From Marsupella aquatica (taxonomy: Eukaryota > Marchantiophyta): a DNA stretch of 64,000 nucleotides. The DNA lies in the NCBI GenBank assembly GCA_973895155.1, contig OZ316896.1:16926001-16990000 (forward strand). The letters run 5' to 3'. A model generated the notes under the pieces. The model saw only the letters and a list, made by a program, of their open reading frames with translations, had not been told where the DNA came from and made no database searches. Of the stretch, positions 37,338 through 47,970 are shown piece by piece (the stretch's first letter is position 1; every line of letters starts with the position of its first letter). The translations under genes and the position numbers were made by a program.

Positions 37338-39612
37338 CTGTTTTAAATTTACACGATCTCCTGACGCAAAAAAGTAGTCAGGTAACGAATTTTTATTCCA
37401 TCACACGGTCCACCGCACCCCCCCCCCCCCCCCAAAAAAAAAAAAAACCCAGAACAAGACCCACATTTGACTTTGCCAACCGCATTAGTGTCACAAAATG
37501 CGTGAAGCAGCTTCTTCCTGGCTGTCCAGCCTCCATGGCAACGCACTGTTGTACCCACTTGCTTTCTGCATGTCAAGGTCGTGGAGGCTCATTCGTTCTA
37601 ACCGCCCCCAATCCTGTGTAACGAAACAAGTCACGTTCTTTGCCTGTACTCCTATGTCAAAAACTCTCCCCGAAATTTCCTGCAATCCCATGGCCTTCGA
37701 AGATTTTCCTCAAATATGTTTTCCTCGACGTAACCTTCGGGATTTTTCCAAATCTTAGCCATGTGCCTATAAAGAACAGAAGGCACTTCCAGAAACTGTG
37801 TTCTGGACACATCAGAAGGTACTGAACGATATGGTGGATGGCCAGTGCTTTAAAAGAGTCTCGATTAGCTACTGACGAAAGCTAGCTTATGGGATGAATC
37901 AAGGTCCATTCCAAGATTTCGAACTCAGCAGCAGAGTTGACGGTATCATTCTCGCAATGTAGGACTGGTTGGCTAAAAAAGCACAAACAACACTTTGCTG
38001 ACTGCCTTGACTATGCTCCACAACCTTGACCAGGCCACTGTGAAATGGAACGAAAATGTCACGATACAAGATCGAGCCTGAGCCTAAGAGCCTAAGTATC
38101 TGTCTTAACATTTACTCTCTGACATTCACCAAAAAATATGTTCTCGAGGTCAGTCGGAGTGGCGGTTGCCGGGCAGTCGATGGCCTTCTGCTTGACACGA
38201 GAATTTTGTGGCACTCCACTACTGTAATCCGAAAAGGAGAGTGTAGAGGACTTATGCTTGAAGGGACAAGCTCTGAGCCAGTTCTAACGCGAGTGCGAAA
38301 AATGTGGTCTCTTGGGGGAATATGAAAGGATAATTAAGAGATCCAAATTAAGATTTTCCACAACAACCGGCTCAGGACTCACAACACTAACGCATCATTT
38401 GCTCGGGAGTACATATTGAGATGAGCGCGAGCAATATGTTGCTTAGGTTTGTGACCCAACATGTGGGCGAGATGGCAGACCCACAGAATCTTGGTATTGA
38501 TTTAGGCCCAATACAATAGTTGAAGTATGCACTCACCATGTACATATAATGTTTCTCCATCCAACAACAAAGCAGCCCAGCCATGAGAGCTGCTGCAGCT
38601 CGTAGCATTAAACTGCTTCCTTACTGCGAGTTCTACTGAGATCTTTTCCGTGTAACGAGCCAATAAGTGGGATTTAGTTGTTAATGGCGCACATGACTAG
38701 CTTCCAAGTGCACATCCTTGTGGGCATCATTCTCAAAAGCTGTGCAGATCACTGTCAACTCAGGCACGGCGAAGTTTTCCTCCTATAAGCTTGCAACACT
38801 AATAGTCTCACGCGCAAGCTCAAGCTAGAGACTACTCTGGACTCTGGCAGCTTCAAAATAAGTGCCTCTCTAATGCCCCAGCTCACACTCCTATGTAATA
38901 GTGGAAATCCGCACTCAACTAAGATCTTGCAGCCCATTGTTGACTATTTGGGCAATACATACAATGAAAGAGAAACGCCTAACCAAAACCCTCCCAGCTG
39001 GAGACGAATGATCCTCTTTCAGGACCTGAAAGAGAATTCTTTAGCAGACACCCTGACTGAACTAATTTCCTTCCCTGCATGCCACATAACAGGGTTTTCC
39101 TTTCCCATGACATGCTTAGGGGAGAAGTGCACGAGAGACAAGTAGGAGCTTACCGCCTTCTGTAGCAGACTCTGCCACCGAAGATTCCAGTCGACGAAAT
39201 TTGCTATGGAATCAATTCCAGCGCCGAAAAGGGCGAAACTTCATGTACTCTTTCAGACCCATGAAAAACGAATGGAACCTCGGCAGAGAAATATACAGTT
39301 CAGAGGTGAGTTGACAGAAACGATCCATGGATCTGCAACTAACAGCACACGGTCAACAACAACTTGGCCAGCACGGCATGGATCCACGCTCTGCACTAAC
39401 ATAATTGGTTGGCTTCTGCGATATGTGTGCATCCGTCTTCGATATCAATCCGGAGTTGCAAGCAGATGAAAGAACATGACGGTGCTTCAGTTTCCAACTG
39501 GGTGCTTTAGGCACAGAAAATATCTTTTACTCTGTGGATTGAGATAGCAATCACCCCTGAAAACCCTGTTACTGAAGACATTCGGTGAGTTGATCCTATC
39601 CTCCATAAACTA
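37338..39612. other. intergenic, no gene recognised
   Basis: A homopolymer junction of 16 C then 14 A is at 37418-37447. Two reverse-strand open stretches could be relics of unknown genes. One is 37491-37760, which needs frame changes. The other is about 38520-38670, which ends at a GTGAG donor after LLLDGETLYVHG. No family assigned. Confidence 0.4.
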
Positions 39613-41749
39613 TCACCGGGCTTCAATCGGAGTTTCGGCCAGGGTGCTTGCAAAAACAGATGAAGTCTCCCACTCCAACGACGCATTGAGGCAATTGGAG
39701 AGTGCGAATGTGATGTCCTTCATGCTGGGCCGGTGCAGGGGATCAGGGTCAACACAGCTTTTGGCCAGCGTAGCTATACTCAAAGCTGACTCCATGGGAT
39801 AGTTTGTGGATAAGGCGGGATCCATCCAGCGCTTGAGACTTGTGACAGGGTCCGCCGACTCCAATATAGGTCTGATCGCTGAATAGAGGCACCTCTCTTC
39901 GCCTCCTGTGCCTTCGGAAATCGCCTCATCCCCCGAGAGCAGCTCTAGTAGAACAACACCGAAAGCGAACACATCAGCCTTCGTGGTAACCAGACCATGG
40001 TTGAGGTATTCTGGAGCCATGTAGCCGTAAGTTCCAGCAATATGTCTGGTCATCATGTCATTGCCGCCTCCAGATTTTGCCATGGCGAAATTTGCGATTT
40101 TTGCTCGGAAGGCCCGGTCCAGTAAAATATTCGAGCTCTTTACCTACATAGTTCATAGTAGAACGCACACTTGTCAGACAAAAGCTAAGAAATGTTAGAA
40201 CACATAAGACTTCGACAATCAACAGTCGATACATAAGCGTTATGGACATCTTACTCACATCTTTGTGGACATAACTAGGAGAGACATAGTCATGGATGTA
40301 TTCCAGCCCGGACGCAGCATCCAGAGCGATCTGTACACGCATGGTCCAGCTGAGAAAAGACGAGCTTTTCGTATTTAGCTTGTTTTTGGAGAGGAAGTCC
40401 GTGTGCAGGCAGTCACTGACTGAGCCGTTCTCTGCATACTCATACACGAGGTACAGATGCTCTGCTTCTTTCACGCACAGTCCCACGAGTTTGATCAGAT
40501 TGCTATGGTGAACTCTGCAGAGAATTCTCAGCTCCTGGGACACATTCCCTTTCATCTGCTTGATGGCCACCACCTGGCCCTTTAGAACTCCCCGATACAC
40601 AGAACCCTGCAGTATGTTGCTATCGCTGAAATTGTTAGTGGCTTCACTGAGCTCTTGGTAAGTGAACAAGGTTGGTCTATCAGACCCAACCAAATCGGCC
40701 ATCCCAGCCAGTGGGTCCCCTACTAAGACCTTGCTAGATCCGTCATGCAATGTTGCAACACTTGCATTCAGGTTGCCTCCACTGCCTGATTTCCCGACAA
40801 CCAAGGGTGCCTCGGTGTTCGCTTTCCGTCCATTATCCATTGCCTCCTTGTCCCTCCGCTTCTTCAAAGCTAAGAGAAGGTAAAGGACAGCCAAAATCAA
40901 AATGACAATGCCAGCAACCACCCCAACCGCTATACCAACATACATGCCGGTCTTACTACTGCTGTGACCACCAGATGGAGATGAAGTAGGTCCTGGTGAT
41001 GCCACACTACCCGGTGAAGGAGAGGAAGGAAAGGAAACAGGTGTGTAGTTCGGTCTGCTAGTGTTGATGGGTACAAGAAGAGTGGTTGCAACAGAAATAA
41101 CTGAGTTAGCTCCTACCAAAGTATTGGCGTTGATGACAGAGTTTATAGGCACCCCAAAGCTTTGGGCAATCTGGCCGGATGAGTCCCCGTTCACTACGGG
41201 ATATGTGACTAGAGACTTCACAGTAGCATTAAGCTGGGCGACACTCGGGCATGCGCAACGCACAGGGAAGATCATGGGCGAGTCAATGGTCAGGTTGAGG
41301 TAGTCCAATGTAGGATTCGCATCAATCACTGCTTGGGTGGTGCTCAAAGACTCAAAATTCTTCACATTCAGCTCGTAGAAAGTGTCTCCGCTCACTATGA
41401 TGTGAGTCAAATTGGCGTAAGAAGTCTGATTGAAGCAGATGCAGGTCAGAGGTACTATAAGGGGTAGCCCACTCGACAACGTCCCGTTCACAGGCAAATT
41501 GTTGAGAGTAGCCAACCCGTTTGGATCAGTGTTAAAGAGCGTTCCTATGGACCTAAAGTCTGTATAGCCCGGCTGAGCCCTGTAGAGTGCAAATGCACCA
41601 CACTTGATCTTTCCAGAATCTGAGCAAAAATAAGAGGTGCCACTGTAAGCCTGCTGGGCATTGGAGCTGTGATTTTTGAGTCCTATCACCACAACCAGAA
41701 GGACAAGTAGCAAATGACGGCAGAGACTCCGAACGTCCGACTGTCCCAT
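39613..41749 (-). CDS. LysM receptor-like protein, LYR/NFP (LYK4/5) type, with degenerate kinase domain
   Basis: Two exons: 41749-40259 (497 codons, ends at KD before GTGAGT) and 40143-39613 (starts VKSSNILLD after CAG-type AG). They join in phase to 673 residues with no lesion. Residues 1-31 are a signal peptide. The ectodomain (32-about 235) has the family's paired Cys motifs CIC (103-105) and CAC (165-167) between three LysM modules. A Ser/Pro linker follows, then a membrane span at about 268-295 and a kinase fold from about 363. The kinase lacks the Gly-rich loop (ILQGSVYRG), keeps VAIK (Lys397), has HKD (495-497) in place of HRD and NFA (515-517) in place of DFG, and keeps APE (540-542). 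This matches LYR/NFP-type co-receptors, which bind chitin or lipochitin oligosaccharides and signal through an active LYK partner. The substrate is not deducible. Confidence 0.93.
40144..40258 (-). other. intron of the LysM receptor gene
   Basis: 115-bp intron between the catalytic-loop Asp codon and the Val-Lys-Ser-Ser-Asn codons, with GTGAGT donor and TAG acceptor. It contains stops in the reading frame. Removing it gives the conserved catalytic loop. Confidence 0.9.
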
Positions 41750-42689
41750 AGCTACAAGAGTCCTCGGGACAGTCCTTCACAAGACAACAAGCAAAATGCC
41801 TTCCACAAAATTCTCCCCTTGCAAAGAGACGATATTTCCCTGAGACGATATCTTCCTGACCAAGGCGGTGCTCCCTGATCGGACTTAAAAGATCGTTCCC
41901 CGGCTTGATCACTAAGTAGTGCACATCCCTGCTCCGTATTATTCCGTCCCCTTCAGGCTCACCACCGATAGCAGTATCACGAGTCACTGCTTCGTCCCGG
42001 CTAAATAAGCTTCCGAACAGATCCGGACGGCTGACCCTGAACCGCTGGCCCTCGAAGCTTTTTCTCTGACGAGGATTAGAACAGGACACAGCTCAAAGAG
42101 AGACCAAGGTTAGAGAGAGGAATATCGACCAGGTTTTGTCGAAGATGAGTATGATTCCTTCGTTGCGGTATAAATGTTGTCCCCTACAAGAGGTCCCCGG
42201 GTTCTAGATAGGGACCCTCGTTTGCAGAGGCTGGGTATCGCTACCTCCAATGAAGAAGATAAGTTCTGCTCCCACTGTCATTGGAGGAAGACGACCGTCG
42301 CCGAAATCACCAAATGACTACTGTACTCATTCGTTCCCTTGACATCGAAGTATGAACCTGTTGTGCGAAGGAATGCTTCCGCGTTTATCTGATGAACACA
42401 TCTCAGAATGTAGGATAGAAATGATGCCCAACTGCCAAAACGCAAATTGCTATATGGTCCCACTATGTTGCTGCAAACTCCACTGCTGACTGTCAGTTCA
42501 ACTAGCTCCTAAGAAACGTCCTCTCCAAGTCTCATCAAAGTTTCCATTCATGAAGACCTGCATCCATCTGCAAAGACCAGACTCGAGTCCCCTGTTCCTG
42601 CACTACCGTATTCTTCTCACTCACCGAAAGGCGCGTTCTGCACACCTTAGATCGGCGGTTTCATTCAGAGCACCCACGGACTCTGCAAT
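41750..42689. other. 5' flank and probable 5' UTR of the LysM receptor gene
   Basis: No independent gene is supported. An open reverse-strand frame (41553-42089) overlaps the receptor start out of frame and is not counted. The promoter is expected here but no box is distinct enough to call. Confidence 0.4.
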
Positions 42690-43260
42690 CCACCACAGAA
42701 ATCGATGTTTCCAGTCCTCCACTCGAAATCACTTCCGCCCTGCTCCAATCCCAATCAAACGCTGCTTCCCCTGTTTTCCCCACCTTTGCTAGAACACCGA
42801 ACTATCCAACGAAGGAAGGCCAGAGTAACCAAAGCACAATCCCCCACAGTTTCGGACGAATGCAGCAAGCATACAGCTAACACCCACAGAACCGATCTTT
42901 CTCGTACTCCAGTTGAAATCAAGCCCTCAGCTTACTGCTCCAATCCCCACCAAAAGAAAATTGCTATTCCCCTTCTTTCTCCACCCTTGCTTGAACACTG
43001 CATCAGGCAAGAGTAAGCACAGCAATGGTATGAATACAACGAGCTTCAAGTAACTCCCACGGAATCAATGTTCTCAAATCCTTCACGTGAAACCACACCC
43101 TGTGCTTCCTGCTCCAATTCCAATCAGTTGGCTCTTCCCCTGATTTCCCCACCTTTTGCTACACTCCAGAGCACTGCAGACGCAATTATGGGAGACAAGG
43201 GTACGCACAGCAATCCGAACAGCACCCCGCAGTTCCTGGCGAATGTGACGCAACGAGCAT
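42690..43260 (+). repeat. three-unit degenerate tandem repeat, about 175-190 bp
   Basis: Units start near 42690, 42878 and 43054. Each reads ccacrgaa-cgatgtt, a ctcca/ttcac segment, gaaatca or gaaacca, ctgctccaatyccaatca, then a cttcccct...ccaccttt-gct segment and a gcacagcaa...gcatac tail. It lies about 1 kb upstream of the LysM receptor start. Confidence 0.75.
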
Positions 43261-43849
43261 ACAAGAGGCAGAACAGGAAGCTTCCCAATAGCGAATGAAT
43301 CCCAGTCTTCACTTCTCTACTCTACAACTCTAAACCCTACTCGATCCCCGAATCCCTGACAGTGTCCTCCAAACGCGGATGGGAGTCTCGTCTTCTTTCT
43401 GTCAGGTTGCTGGAATACTGGGATACGCTCTTTGTGAATTATTAATAAGCATTTCCAAAAGCTACGGTCAGCGCAGCTCAAACTTCACACTGCTCATCGA
43501 GCTCCCCTCCCGAAAAACTCCAGATCAGAAACCTCCAATCTTGAAACACTTCATTATTATTATTAGCATATACAGTACATCATTTCATTTCATTTCATTT
43601 CACTCGCTTCCGAGCTACAGTAAGTTGAAGCAGAGCTGCCGAAGTTTCTGATTCTGCCCCAGAAGGCCAGAAGTCCAGAATCATCACTGCAAGTCTGCAA
43701 CTGCCTCGATGATCAGCCGGTCAATCCACTCGAGATCCGCTTGCTCGCAGTCTCACAAGCTCACCATGGCAAAGGCACTTATGCACCACGAGATGGGAAT
43801 TTATTGCTTCCCGTCAATCACGGACTCCACATTACAGTGAACTGTGCCT
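43261..43849. other. non-coding, with a (CATTT)n microsatellite
   Basis: About four CATTT units at 43580-43603. No gene recognised. Confidence 0.55.
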
Positions 43850-44065
43850 ACGGTAGTGCAGTGTGGACAAATACATTCCATGGTTATGTACAGGCTGACC
43901 ATGTAATGTAGTCCTCTAATATTACACATTTTTTCCTTTGCAAATGTACCAAAAATGCAATTTGAATAAATGTAAGTCTGCTCTCACTGAATGTCAGAAT
44001 ATTGGCACTAAACAATCAATGGATAAGTGCAATTTATTCAAGCGTGCACATGCAATTATCGATTA
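43850..44065 (+). repeat. dispersed AT-rich repeat, copy 3
   Basis: Aligns with 19515-19705 and more loosely with 14285-14500: accatgtaatgtagtcctct, aatatta, then gtaccaaaaatgcaatttg, ctctcactgaat, attggcac and acatgcaattat. Similar gtgcactta-type phrases continue to about 44230. Confidence 0.6.
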
Positions 44066-47004
44066 CCACAATGCATACAAGAGAAACATTTAGTGATAAG
44101 TGCAGCAGACATTACATAAAGTAGTTTCATGTAATTATCCAGTTTGCTCATGCAATATGACGGGTATGAGGAATCCTACGTGCTTGACATGACAACACAA
44201 CAAGTAACGTAAGTGATGTCTCATTCACTTATTAGATAGTGCAGACCATGCACATATGGAGAAGTAATGATATGCTGTGCACTAATAGCATAGTACATTC
44301 CGTGGATAAATCCTCCTGGTGGTGTCTTCATAAGAGCCTGCACTTAGACATGGTTCAGTGTAGTGTGCTGTGGAGGAGCTCCTACATTCTTGGAAGACAT
44401 ATTTGGATTATTATTCTAAGGGGCCAATGGGTCTAGTCATAAGAGCATCTCTAACACTTTCTCGAAACTCTAACACTTTCTCGAAAGGTTAAGGCTGTCT
44501 TAATTGTAGACTGGCCTCAGTGTGCTGCCCTCAATTCTCCCAAAATTGATTCTCCCAAAATTGCCCCCAAAAGTCCTGAGGGATGCATCACAGCAATTAT
44601 TGTGCTTCTATCTGTCACTGGGCAGAACACCTTCAACAGCAAGCAAGCGGAAAGTCAGTCCAATTGTTTTCTTTAAGTTTCACATGTGGGGACCTCTCCC
44701 TTGAGTCTCCATTTAACAGCTGTAAAGTTGGCTAATGAGGAGTTCAAGCATGAAATTCTCTGTGTATACTATGATGCCAGGCATTTAAGGGCAGCAAAAT
44801 GAGCCAGTCTATGCAAGAAAGCTCTTATTGTGAGTGGGTGTTGACCACATCAAGTAACTAAATGCATAGAATAAGTGGGTTTGTCTAACTAAAACACAAA
44901 ACAAACCTAGTAACTTCAATGTACGTAGTCATGTCCAACCCACTTGCAGCAACCGGATTTTGGAGACAATATGAAGTTTTCCTATCTACTTGCAGGTTCT
45001 TTGTTGGGTTTTCAAGTAATCTGAGGTGATGTGCAGCCATGTCAAGGCAAGGCAAAAATGTTGAGGCAAGTTTAGATGTTGCACTGAAGCAAAGCCGTTG
45101 GGGTGTGGAAAAAATGTTGAGGCGACACAAAAGAAATGCACAGGAGCCAAAGAAATGTAGACAATGCGAAGAAATCCAAGCAAGGCAAGAAAGTTGTTTT
45201 ATTAGACATCTCACATGTTGTTGCAACCATGTTGTCATTATGGCAATGCAATCATTTCGGTCATGAGAGTGTTGCAGCTATATATGCGGTTATTGTGGCC
45301 ATGTTGTTGCCAAGCCCACTGCCATAGCATTGCATAGAAACATTGAGGTAAAGAAGTGTTGCTTGAAGGCTGGGATGTTTAGGTGAAACAAACTGAAAAT
45401 ATTGGATCTGGTATAATTCTTTCTTGCTCATTTCATGTGAAAACTATTGTCACTGTTCAGATCTTGTTCAGAATAGCACATGAAATTATGTAATCAAATA
45501 ATGTAATTCAAGTCAACACAAAAATATGGGATAGGGCTCAAATGGGTAGTGAGCATACATGGATGAGAGTCAGGCAAGAAATCTTTATTGTTGTTGATAC
45601 TAAAAATGTAACAAAAGTGGAGCCAACAGACACAACTGGGGAAAGAGCTAGGCGAGAGTTTAGAGCACAATAGACTAATATTGATGATGGGGCATGTCAA
45701 GCAATGCAGGTCTTGCGGAGAAAAAATGTTGTGAGCTTGATCTTTTGGCCTTCATTAAAGGATCATTCTTTGAAAAGCTTTGTAAATGAATGTTGGAGGG
45801 TTTTAGATGGAACAACGAAATTTGGGACTATTTTCTACAAAGCTAAAACAAATAAAATGAATGAATCAAGAAATGTAAAAGCAGTCACCTTCACTTTTGC
45901 AGTTTTATTTTATTTTGGAAAAAGAGGTTGTTATTGTTGTGAAAGCTATGTTGTCCGGGAGAGCAAGGATGTGGGAGGGTGAGAGGGAGTGCAAGAGGGG
46001 TGGTGGCTCCTCGAGGATTTGTGGGGTCAAGGTGTGGTCGCACAATGTTACTGGGAAGGGAACATTTAAATTTTTCTCTCGTCCTTTTCCCTATTTCGTC
46101 ACTCCCTTGCCACTCCATTCCTCCCCCATTTTCTTTTGGCACCATTAAATAAACAAAAAAATATGCACAATTAATTAAAGAGAAGAAGAAAAGAGGGATT
46201 TAAAATCAAAATTAACCCATTTTGCTTCCTTCTAAAGCATAATCATAAGCATACGCTATGCAAAATTCCAAAAAAGTTTGTGATGTTCGAAAGATTCTCC
46301 TTTCAACTCGTGTACTTTCATAGAAGAAAATGAAATGTTTTAATTTATGTCGCATAAGAATCATATCTCATGTATTCTGTATTCTACTATAAATCTAAGT
46401 ATATGATTTGATACTCCTTGTCAATCAATCCAAGTAGATGGCTGCTACTTACAATAACCTAAAAAAAAGTGTCATCCCTACAGTAAGGGTATTTCCTCAC
46501 AATAACCAGAGCCAATCACCTTTGGAGAAGCTCTATGCACCAGAGCTACTCCATGTCTTTGCTTATAAAGAGGACCTACAGACAGACTGTACATGGGTTC
46601 TGCCCGTAGATAAGTTAACCCTAACGCATGAGGCAAGCTGTTCACAATCTACTACTGTAGTCAGCAGGGATATCTCGTCTTGTCTTGACATCAGATTCTC
46701 CCTCTTGTCTCTCCATCCAAGAGCTTGTCCATCCTTGTCTCCTCCGTCCCTAAAACTTCTTTTGGATCGTCCTTAGTAATTGCAGTCAAGGTTATGGCGT
46801 GGGTTATGGGCCGTGTATTTTTTAAGGTTTTTACTTTTTAGCCAGAGTGGGGAATGTCCAGTGTGTGAAGGATAAGATGCCCAAAATATTCTTTATCTGA
46901 TTATTTTCATGACCGTCAGATCTCCCTAGACTTAAGGATGATCGTTAGATTCTGGCTAATGGGACCTGTGATTAGGTAGAAGTGGCTAACGAGACAGAAA
47001 AATA
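44066..47004. other. intergenic, no gene recognised
   Basis: Short open frames on both strands without recognisable domains, for example around 45000-45270 and 45700-46150. The sequence is low in complexity in places and looks like decayed repeat. Confidence 0.4.
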
Positions 47005-47110
47005 CTACTGTCTTCCCCCGAACACAGCGCCCAGGCACTATATTCGAATAGTGGGCCATGGGGTGTTATATTCGAATAGTGCGCCCAGGGCATTGTGTTT
47101 GAGTTTCGAC
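47005..47110 (-). repeat. copy related to the MITE at 35968-36363 (inverted)
   Basis: cttcccccgaacaca, then a gcccaggc and two attcgaata boxes around gggccatgggg, match the reverse complement of about 36264-36356. The remaining boundaries are unclear. Confidence 0.6.
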
Positions 47111-47197
47111 ACTATGTTTTGGATTTTTTACGGACCCCCATTAGGGGTCTCTTGCAAATTCTCTGCCATGAGGTTGCGCCACATCATCACAACTAGT

Positions 47198-47254
47198 CAC
47201 AAACAGGAATGATCCTACTTTTAACAATAATAAACGTGCACATTCCTGTTTGTG
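47198..47254. repeat. 14-bp perfect inverted repeat (hairpin)
   Basis: CACAAACAGGAATG at 47198-47211 and its exact reverse complement at 47241-47254, with a 29-base spacer. Function unknown; it may be part of a small transposable element. Confidence 0.8.
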
Positions 47255-47529
47255 GCAAAAACAACGTAATTTTTGGGGCGTTATGCCGTAAATATTAAAC
47301 GTAAAAACCCAAAATACAAAGGAAGAGATGTCATTTAGTAAAACAAAGTTACCATTTTAATGCTTGTCAAAGATATATCAGTGTTTTATATCAAAATGCT
47401 TGTATTTTTTAATTGTTTGTAAGTTTGAAAAAACAATTGATAAAAATGTACATAATTAAAACCCATTTGGCTTCACATTGTAAAACTAAATAATAAATCT
47501 CCTTAGTACTTGATAAAATTTGCCAATGT

Positions 47530-47970
47530 TTGATTCATTGGAAAATTCAAGATCAAGATTTAGAAACTCGTGATCTCTTTAGTAATGTCTTGATAGAATT
47601 TCTCAATGTCACTCATTGGAAAGCTAGAGTAAAATTAAAAACTCATAATCTCCTTAGTACTTGACAAAATCTATCAATGTTAGGTTCATTGGAAAGCTAG
47701 AGAAATTTAGATACTCATGATCTCTCTATTTCTTGACAAATAATCTCAATGTCACACATTAGAAAGTTAAAAAGATTGAACACCTCCTGATCTCTTGAGT
47801 ACCGTGACAAAATCTGACATAAAATTTGTAAATTTCAGACTCAATGTTAGAAAGCTAAAAGAATTCATGAACTCATAATCAAAAAAATTTACACTAACAC
47901 TCATTGGAAAGGCAAAGATATTCAAAAACTCATATGAAATTTATCAATTTGAGGCTCATTGGAAACCCTT
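47530..47970 (+). repeat. degenerate tandem repeat, 55-87 bp spacing
   Basis: Seven occurrences of a ctcattggaaagctagag-like core begin near 47533, 47612, 47684, 47751, 47838, 47901 and 47955. Between them are recurring actcatgatctcytta and cttgacaaaatctatcaatg phrases. Confidence 0.75.

Noticed and set aside
47530-47970. CRISPR array
   Set aside because: Units are diverged with irregular spacing, and this is plant nuclear DNA.
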